DNA of 6,674 bases, from the NCBI GenBank assembly GCA_002438685.1, contig DJQG01000149.1, positions 1 to 6,674 of the forward strand, written 5' to 3'. The notes under the pieces were generated by a model, which ran no database searches, was not told the origin of the DNA, and saw only the letters and a list, made by a program, of their open reading frames with translations. Below are positions 1 to 4,659 of this stretch, piece by piece. A program made the position numbers and the translations under genes. Position 1 is the stretch's first letter, and every line of letters starts with the position of its first letter. This stretch comes from Ruminococcaceae bacterium UBA6392 (GTDB taxonomy: Bacteria; Bacillota; Clostridia; Oscillospirales; Acutalibacteraceae).

Positions 1-27
1 TACTCTATAATACAAGGAAGAATAAAA

Positions 28-297
28 ATGAGAGCTGTCATGACTGTTACGGGCAAGGACATAATCGGTATCCTCGCAGAGGTGTCCGGAAAATGCTCGG
101 AACTCAATGTAAACATAACCGAAGTAACGCAGAGCGTCCTGCAGGATCTTTTCTGCATGATAATGCTCGTTGACACGGAGAAATGCTCCGTGCCGCTGTC
201 CGAATTTTCCGATATAATGAGCCGCCTCGGCCGCGAGCACGGGCTCGATATCCATGTTATGCACGAGGATGTGTTCGACTCGATGTATCACGTCTGA
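28..297 (+). CDS. ACT-domain protein (UPF0237 / GcvR-like small ACT family)
   Basis: This is an 89-residue protein made of essentially one ACT domain, the small ligand-binding fold that usually senses amino acids. The start of the domain is plain: the beta1 strand at residues 2-7, a VTGKDIIGILAEVS segment at 7-20 with the family's turn glycine at position 14, then the beta2 segment around NVNITEVTQ (28-36) and a hydrophobic beta3 strand at 41-49. There is no DNA-binding or catalytic domain, and the length is normal for the stand-alone family. The ATG is supported by AAGGAAG at 14-20 with a 7-base spacer. The gene sits 26 bases before the DUF711 gene, a pairing that recurs in streptococci, clostridia and other bacteria. 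From that I infer a regulatory or subunit role for the downstream protein. The ligand cannot be read from the sequence. The family call is firm; the function is not. Confidence 0.93.
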   Translation: MRAVMTVTGKDIIGILAEVSGKCSELNVNITEVTQSVLQDLFCMIMLVDTEKCSVPLSEFSDIMSRLGREHGLDIHVMHEDVFDSMYHV

Positions 298-323
298 TCT
301 ACCCACCTGAGAGGATCCTTACT

Positions 324-1679
324 ATGATAAACACAAGAGACATTCTCGAAACGATACATATGATCGAGGATGAAAACTTAGATATACGCACAATAACCAT
401 GGGCATCTCCCTGCTCGACTGCTGCTCGCAGGATATCGATGACTCCTGCCGCAGAGTATACGACAAGATAGCGCGCAAGGCGGAAAATCTTGTCAAGGTC
501 GGCTGCGAGATCGAAAAAGAATACGGCGTGCCGATAATCAACAAGCGCGTCGCAGTCACGCCAATAGCCATGCTTGCCGCCGCATCGGGCGGCGACCCGG
601 TGAAATACGCGCTCACGCTCGAAAAGGCGGCGCAGGCTGTCGGAGTCAACTTCATCGGCGGCTATTCCGCACTCGTTCAAAAGGGCTTCGCTCCCGGCGA
701 CGAGGCGCTCATCAACAGCATACCCGAAGCGCTCGCAAGAACCGAGCACGTCTGCTCGAGCGTCAACATCGGCTCGACAAAGGCGGGTATAAACATGGAC
801 GCAGTCGCGCTCATGGGCAAAATTATCAGAAAAACCGCCGAGCTCACCGCCGACAACAACTGCATCGGCGCGGCAAAGCTCGTTGTGTTCTGCAACGCGC
901 CCGAGGATAACCCGTTCATGGCGGGCGCATTCCACGGTTCGGGCGAGCCGGAGAGCGTGATAAATGTCGGCGTATCGGGTCCCGGCGTTGTACGCTGCGC
1001 CCTCAAGAAGATTCCCGACGGCAACCTTACAGATGTTGCCGACACGATAAAAAAGACCGCATTCAAAATAACCCGCCTCGGTCAGCTCATCGCGAGCGAG
1101 GCTTCGCGCAGGCTCGATGTGCCTTTCGGCATAATCGACCTCTCCCTCGCGCCCACGCCCGCAGTCGGCGACTCCGTGGCGCACATACTCGAAGAGATAG
1201 GTCTTGAACAGTGCGGCGCTCACGGCACAACAGCGGCGCTCGCCCTGCTCAACGACGCAGTCAAAAAGGGCGGCACGATGGCATCGTCGCATGTCGGCGG
1301 TCTCTCCGGCGCGTTTATCCCCGTTACCGAGGACGCCGGAATGATAGACGCCGCGCGCGCGGGCACACTGAAGATAGAGAAGCTCGAAGCGATGACGGCG
1401 GTCTGCTCCGTCGGTCTCGATATGATAGTCGTTCCCGGCGACACAACGGCAGAAGTTCTCTCGGCGGTCGTCGCGGACGAAGCTGCTATCGGCATGGTAA
1501 ACTCCAAGACAACTGCGGTCAGGCTCATTCCCGCCATCGGCAAGAATGCCGGCGAGGAGCTGAACTTCGGCGGGCTGCTCGGCTCGGGTCCGATAATGCC
1601 GCTCAACACCGCATCTCCCGCAAAGATGATCTCGCGCGGCGGACGCATACCCGCTCCGCTCCAGAGCCTCAAAAACTGA
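324..1679 (+). CDS. PFL family protein (DUF711 / UPF0210), function unknown
   Basis: This 451-residue protein matches the DUF711/UPF0210 family over its whole length. Recognisable family blocks are DIRTITMGISLLDC (20-33), a GGYSALVQKG segment (112-121), VCSSVNIGSTKAGINM (143-158), VVFCNAPEDNPFMAGAFHG (187-205), NVGVSGPGVV (214-223), DLSLAPTPAVGDSVA (272-286), GTTAALALLND (301-311), GGLSGAFIPV (325-334) and the C-terminal RGGRIPAPLQSLKN (438-451). The family is called PFL because its fold groups with pyruvate formate-lyase-type glycyl-radical enzymes, but I see no RVxGY-type glycyl-radical motif, so formate-lyase activity should not be assumed. I chose the ATG at 324 because GAGAGG (309-314) lies 9 bases upstream and the protein then starts as relatives do. 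The same frame is open from an ATG at 183, but that would overlap the ACT gene and add 47 residues with no family similarity. It probably forms one transcript with the ACT gene. Confidence 0.95.
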   Translation: MINTRDILETIHMIEDENLDIRTITMGISLLDCCSQDIDDSCRRVYDKIARKAENLVKVGCEIEKEYGVPIINKRVAVTPIAMLAAASGGDPVKYALTLEKAAQAVGVNFIGGYSALVQKGFAPGDEALINSIPEALARTEHVCSSVNIGSTKAGINMDAVALMGKIIRKTAELTADNNCIGAAKLVVFCNAPEDNPFMAGAFHGSGEPESVINVGVSGPGVVRCALKKIPDGNLTDVADTIKKTAFKITRLGQLIASEASRRLDVPFGIIDLSLAPTPAVGDSVAHILEEIGLEQCGAHGTTAALALLNDAVKKGGTMASSHVGGLSGAFIPVTEDAGMIDAARAGTLKIEKLEAMTAVCSVGLDMIVVPGDTTAEVLSAVVADEAAIGMVNSKTTAVRLIPAIGKNAGEELNFGGLLGSGPIMPLNTASPAKMISRGGRIPAPLQSLKN

Positions 1680-1698
1680 TTAAAAAGGAAGTTTTTCA

Positions 1699-2544
1699 AT
1701 GAAGGTACTCGTCACAGGCGCCAACGGGCAGCTCGGCTACGATGTTATAAAACGCCTGAACGCCCTCGGGGACGAACCCGTCGGCGCGGACAGAGAAGAG
1801 TTCGACATCACGGAAAGCAAAGCAACGGAAGATTATATCACCGCCCTGCGCCCCGACGCCGTCGTTCACTGCGCCGCTTATACCGCGGTCGACAAGGCAG
1901 AGGACGACCGCGACACCTGCCGCAGGGTAAATGTCGACGGCACGAGAAATATTGCCCTCGCCTGCGAAAAAATCGGCGCAAAGCTCGTCTATATCAGCTC
2001 CGACTATGTTTTCGGCGGCAGCGGCACCAAGCCGCTTGAAATCAATGATCCGAAAGACCCGCAGAATATCTACGGAATAACGAAGCTCGGCGGCGAGACA
2101 GAGGCGACGAAATGCAAAAAGCACTTCATCGTGCGCACCTCGTGGGTGTTCGGAATAAACGGCGGCAACTTCGTAAAGACTATGCTCCGGCTCGCCGACT
2201 CGCACGATAAGCTGACCGTCGTTGACGACCAGACCGGCTCGCCGACCTATACGCCCGACCTCGCAAGGCTCATCTGCGACATGATAAAAACCGAAAAATA
2301 CGGCACATATCACGCCTCGAACGAGGGCTACTGCACATGGGCAGAGTTCGCAAAGGAGATAATGCGTCAGGTCGGAAAGACAACCGAGATTGTCCCCTGC
2401 ACCACCGCCGAATATCCCGCGAAGGCAAAGCGCCCGGAGAACTCGCGTCTTTCTAAAAAATGCCTTGACGATGCGGGCTTTGACCGCTTGCCGCCGTGGC
2501 AGGATGCGCTCGCAAGATTTCTCAAAGAGCTTGATTTAGTATGA
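1699..2544 (+). CDS. rmlD: dTDP-4-dehydrorhamnose reductase (RmlD-type)
   Basis: This 281-residue protein is an extended short-chain dehydrogenase of the RmlD family, which uses NAD(P)H to reduce dTDP-4-dehydro-L-rhamnose to dTDP-L-rhamnose, the last step of that cytosolic sugar-nucleotide pathway. The Rossmann motif TGANGQLG (6-13, glycines 7, 10 and 13) is intact. So are DREEFDIT (31-38), HCAAYTAVDKAE (57-68), SSDYVF (100-105), the catalytic Tyr125 and Lys129 (YGITK), RTSWVFG (146-152), the substrate-side DQTGSPTYTPDLA (177-189) and RPENSRLS (245-252). The length is normal. The start is fixed by AAGGAAG at 1685-1691, 7 bases before the ATG. The gap from the upstream stop is only 19 bases, so it is probably co-transcribed with the ACT/DUF711 pair. 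No rmlA, rmlB or rmlC gene is in view. A related nucleotide-sugar reductase activity is possible, but the motifs favour RmlD. Confidence 0.93.
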   Translation: MKVLVTGANGQLGYDVIKRLNALGDEPVGADREEFDITESKATEDYITALRPDAVVHCAAYTAVDKAEDDRDTCRRVNVDGTRNIALACEKIGAKLVYISSDYVFGGSGTKPLEINDPKDPQNIYGITKLGGETEATKCKKHFIVRTSWVFGINGGNFVKTMLRLADSHDKLTVVDDQTGSPTYTPDLARLICDMIKTEKYGTYHASNEGYCTWAEFAKEIMRQVGKTTEIVPCTTAEYPAKAKRPENSRLSKKCLDDAGFDRLPPWQDALARFLKELDLV

Positions 2545-2559
2545 TATTTTTAGTATAAT
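2531..2559 (+). promoter_or_regulatory. Predicted sigma-A-type promoter for asp23-fakA-recG
   Basis: TTGATT at 2531-2536 (four of six matches to TTGACA) is followed after exactly 17 bases by a perfect TATAAT at 2554-2559. Counting from the -10 box puts the transcription start near A2566, giving a leader of about 45 bases before the TTG start at 2611. The -35 box lies inside the last codons of rmlD. The surrounding stretch is strikingly AT-rich against GC-rich coding DNA on both sides. This suggests that asp23, fakA and recG form their own transcription unit, although read-through from rmlD remains possible. Confidence 0.75.
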
Positions 2560-2560
2560 A
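2535..2560. repeat. Imperfect tandem direct repeat over the asp23 promoter
   Basis: TTTAGTATGATA (2535-2546) and TTTAGTATAATA (2549-2560) match at 11 of 12 positions and are separated by TT, so they recur with a 14-base period. The first copy contains the rmlD stop codon and the second contains the TATAAT box. It could be a regulator site with two direct half-sites, a duplicated -10 region, or chance in an AT-rich stretch. No known operator is recognised. Confidence 0.5.
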
Positions 2561-2580
2561 AATTGATGGACAATCAATTT
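2560..2580. promoter_or_regulatory. Inverted repeat at the predicted asp23 transcription start
   Basis: AAATTGAT (2560-2567) and ATCAATTT (2573-2580) form a perfect 8-bp inverted repeat around GGACA. It is centred about five bases downstream of the predicted start site, a typical place for a repressor operator. Only part of the left arm would be in the RNA if transcription starts at 2566, which favours a DNA-level site over an RNA hairpin. The stem is almost all A-T and is not followed by an uninterrupted T run, so an intrinsic terminator for rmlD is less likely. It does not resemble the FapR operator as I recall it. The repeat is visible; the function is inferred. Confidence 0.45.
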
Positions 2581-2595
2581 GACTTCTTATTTTTG

Positions 2596-2604
2596 AAGGG
2601 AGGA
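2596..2604 (+). promoter_or_regulatory. Ribosome binding site that fixes the TTG start of asp23
   Basis: AAGGGAGGA is a strong Shine-Dalgarno sequence, with six bases between it and the TTG at 2611. It decides between this start and in-frame TTG/ATG codons at 2563 and 2566. Those have no ribosome binding site and fall at or before the predicted transcription start. Confidence 0.85.
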
Positions 2605-2610
2605 CTTTCC

Positions 2611-2967
2611 TTGATAAGACTTGAAAATCATCTCGGAGTTATCGAGATATCTCAGCCCTATTTCGCGTCCCTCATCGGCAATGCCGCATCCTCTTGCTTC
2701 GGAGTTGCGGGCATGGCCAACAGCAATATGCGCCAGGGTCTGCGCGCCGTTCTCAACAAGAACGGTCATTTCGCCGACCAGGGCATCTCCGTGCGCAAGG
2801 ACGGCGAGGGTCTTATTGTTGACCTGCACATAATCGTGTCCTACGGAGTCAACATATCCGCCATATGCCAGAGCATCGTCAACAAAGTCCGATACACAGT
2901 CGAAGAGGCTACGGGACTCGAGGTTCACGCAGTCAATGTCTATGTTGACGGAATGAAGAACGAATAA
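2611..2967 (+). CDS. Asp23/Gls24 family envelope stress response protein (YloU-like)
   Basis: This 118-residue protein begins at TTG and matches the short single-domain Asp23/Gls24 family represented by B. subtilis YloU (about 120 residues). It shows the N-terminal LGVIEISQPYFASLIGNAAS block (8-27), GVAGMA (31-36), the predicted beta segment GISVRKDGEGLIVDLHIIVSYG (58-79) and a C-terminal VNKVRYTVEEATGLEVHAVNVYVDG region (90-114). It has no signal peptide, no membrane segment and no long charged tails, so it is predicted cytoplasmic. Larger relatives are linked to envelope stress, but the molecular role of the short form is unclear. Its position directly before fakA is a strongly conserved Firmicutes arrangement. 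An in-frame extension to 2563 would add 16 residues that do not resemble the family, and the ribosome binding site contradicts it. Confidence 0.92.
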   Translation: MIRLENHLGVIEISQPYFASLIGNAASSCFGVAGMANSNMRQGLRAVLNKNGHFADQGISVRKDGEGLIVDLHIIVSYGVNISAICQSIVNKVRYTVEEATGLEVHAVNVYVDGMKNE

Positions 2968-2979
2968 AACCGATTTACG

Positions 2980-3003
2980 GCCGCCCGACAGCGGCTGTCC
3001 GGG
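2980..3003 (+). promoter_or_regulatory. Possible hairpin(s) touching the fakA ribosome binding site
   Basis: The 47-base asp23-fakA gap contains two competing inverted repeats. GCCGC (2980-2984) pairs with GCGGC (2991-2995). Alternatively, CCCGACAG (2984-2991) pairs with CTGTC-c-GGG (2995-3003), with one bulged C and a three-base loop. The second form would occupy the first bases of the GGGGAGG ribosome binding site (3001-3007), so it could lower fakA translation relative to asp23. No T run follows, so it is not an intrinsic terminator. This is a structural prediction made by eye only. Confidence 0.35.
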
Positions 3004-3014
3004 GAGGAAAATAA

Positions 3015-4658
3015 ATGACAATCACAGGAGCAATTCTGCGCAACGCTGTTATATACGCGGCGCAAATGATCACTTCTCACCGCCAGGAGATAGACGCGCT
3101 CAACGTCTTTCCCGTGCCTGACGGCGATACCGGCACAAATATGTCCATGACCATAACCAACGCCTCGCGCGAGGTCAGGGTCAAGGACGACAGCGAGAGC
3201 GTCTCGACTGTTGCAAGCTGCGTGGCTTCAGGTCTGTTGCGCGGTGCAAGAGGCAACTCCGGCGTTATCCTCTCGCTCATATTCCGCGGAATTTCCAAGG
3301 GGCTCAAGGGTCTCGACGAGGCTGACGGTGCAGCGATAGCCTCCGCGCTCGAGCACGGCAGTTCCTCGGCATATAAAGCGGTCATGAAGCCCACTGAGGG
3401 CACGATTCTCACCGTTATCCGCACTGCATCCGAGTATGCCCGCAATGCTGTGAACGACGGCGAGACGGACGCGGTCAAGGTATTTGACGCAGGTCTCGAG
3501 GGTGCAAAAGCCGCCCTTGCCGACACGCCGAATGTTCTCCCCGTGCTCAAAAAAGCAGGCGTCGTTGACGCTGGCGGCAGCGGACTTGTCTGCATTTTCA
3601 CTGCAATGTCCGATGTGTTCCACGGAAAAGAAGTGAACCTTGACGCCGACGAGGCGGAGGAATCAAAGAGCGAAGAGAAAGCGGACGAGCACTCCGCAGA
3701 CAGCCGCTACACCTACTGCGCGGAATTCATCTCCCGTCGCGAGAGCGACAAGGATATCCGCGAGCTGCGCGCATATCTCGAAGCTATCGGCGAGTGCGTC
3801 TCTGTTACGGATGACGGAAAGGACATAACCGTTCATGTACACACGAACGCGCCCGGAAAGGCGATCCAGAAGGGCATCGAATACGGTCAGCTGACCAATA
3901 TAAAAATCGAGAACATGCACCAGGAGCATCAGAACGCCTCGTGGGGCGCGGCTCCCGAAGATCAGCCCGAGCCGATGAAAGCGGTCGAGCCGACGAAGCC
4001 GTTCGGCTATGTCGCGGTCGCATCCGGCGAGGGTCTGTGCGAGCTGTTCACCGAGCTCGGTGCGGATCAGATAGTCAGCGGCGGACAGACGATGAACCCG
4101 AGCACCGACGATCTGCTCAAGGCGGTTCTCGCGACCCCCGCAGAGCATGTCTATATTCTCCCCAACAATAAAAATATTATCATGGCGGCGGAGCAGGTCG
4201 ATACCCTGACCGACCGCGACGTTCGCGTGCTGCACACAAAGACCATTCCGCAGGGCATCGCTGCGCTGCTCAACGTTGACGACACGCTCTCTGCGGAGGA
4301 GAATCATCTCGCGATGATGAAAGCCGCCGAGAAAGTTTCAACCGGTCTTGTCACCTTTGCCGCGCGCGACAGCTCGATAGACGGTCAGTCCGTCAAAGAG
4401 GGTCAGATTCTCGGCATGGAAAACGGCAAGATAACCACCGTCGAGTCGAATGTCATTCAGGCGGCGTACAAGGTCACAAAGCACCTGTTCAAGCGCGGAA
4501 CTTCCTCGCTCGTCACGCTGATCTACGGCAACGGCACCACCGAAGAGGAAGCCGAGGAGCTCGCTTCCCTGCTGACCGCGAAGTTCGGCTCGGATATCGA
4601 GGTCTCTGTTATAAACGGCGGTCAGCCCGTCTACTATTTCATAATTTCGGTCGAATAA
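3015..4658 (+). CDS. fakA: Fatty acid kinase ATP-binding subunit FakA (DAK2 domain, YloV-like)
   Basis: This 547-residue protein has the size and layout of FakA, which transfers phosphate from ATP to a fatty acid held by a separate FakB (DegV-family) protein, feeding acyl-phosphate into phospholipid synthesis. Residues 1-200 form the DhaL-like kinase domain. It contains NVFPVPDGDTGTNM (30-43), where Asp36 and Asp38 are the expected Mg-ATP ligands, GARGNSGVI (77-85), EGT (128-130) and DAGGSGL (185-191). An acidic linker (about 207-230) leads to the middle domain with YCAEF (234-238) and HVHTNAPG (274-281). Cys235, His274 and His276 correspond to the zinc-binding set I recall from the S. aureus protein. 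After a second linker (307-328), the C-terminal domain has SGGQTMNPSTDDL (355-367), PNNKNI (383-388), TIPQG (410-414) and a QPVYYFIISVE end. GGGGAGG at 3001-3007, 7 bases upstream, supports the ATG. No FakB gene is in the window. Dihydroxyacetone kinase is unlikely because the three-domain layout is FakA-specific. Confidence 0.95.
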   Translation: MTITGAILRNAVIYAAQMITSHRQEIDALNVFPVPDGDTGTNMSMTITNASREVRVKDDSESVSTVASCVASGLLRGARGNSGVILSLIFRGISKGLKGLDEADGAAIASALEHGSSSAYKAVMKPTEGTILTVIRTASEYARNAVNDGETDAVKVFDAGLEGAKAALADTPNVLPVLKKAGVVDAGGSGLVCIFTAMSDVFHGKEVNLDADEAEESKSEEKADEHSADSRYTYCAEFISRRESDKDIRELRAYLEAIGECVSVTDDGKDITVHVHTNAPGKAIQKGIEYGQLTNIKIENMHQEHQNASWGAAPEDQPEPMKAVEPTKPFGYVAVASGEGLCELFTELGADQIVSGGQTMNPSTDDLLKAVLATPAEHVYILPNNKNIIMAAEQVDTLTDRDVRVLHTKTIPQGIAALLNVDDTLSAEENHLAMMKAAEKVSTGLVTFAARDSSIDGQSVKEGQILGMENGKITTVESNVIQAAYKVTKHLFKRGTSSLVTLIYGNGTTEEEAEELASLLTAKFGSDIEVSVINGGQPVYYFIISVE

Positions 4659-4659
4659 T

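Noticed and set aside
6..20. TATAAT at 6-11 just before the ACT gene, a possible -10 box
   Set aside because: A start 7 bases downstream would fall near 18, inside the AAGGAAG ribosome binding site at 14-20, leaving almost no leader. The -35 region is outside the window. Chance or an alternative start cannot be separated, so no promoter is called.
183..323. In-frame upstream extension of the DUF711 protein, overlapping the ACT gene
   Set aside because: It would overlap the ACT gene by 115 bases. The added residues (RPRARARYPC-like) have no family similarity, and the start at 324 has its own ribosome binding site.
378..1292. Long open frame on the - strand (304 codons) opposite the DUF711 gene
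   Set aside because: The + strand protein matches a family over its whole length. The antisense translation is rich in Arg, Ala, Cys and Val without recognisable domains, as expected from the mirrored codon bias of a GC-rich gene.
1211..1702. Open frame on the + strand inside the DUF711 gene (163 codons)
   Set aside because: The translation is dominated by Arg and Ser and is a frame-shifted reading of the real gene. It has no ribosome binding site and no recognisable domain.
1696..2313. Open frame on the - strand opposite rmlD (205 codons)
   Set aside because: It is fully covered by an rmlD gene with all catalytic motifs intact, and it has no homology features of its own.
2560..2597. Inverted repeat plus T-rich stretch as an intrinsic terminator after rmlD
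   Set aside because: The stem is only eight mostly A-T pairs. GACTTCTTA interrupts before the short T run, and the element overlaps the start of the next transcript.
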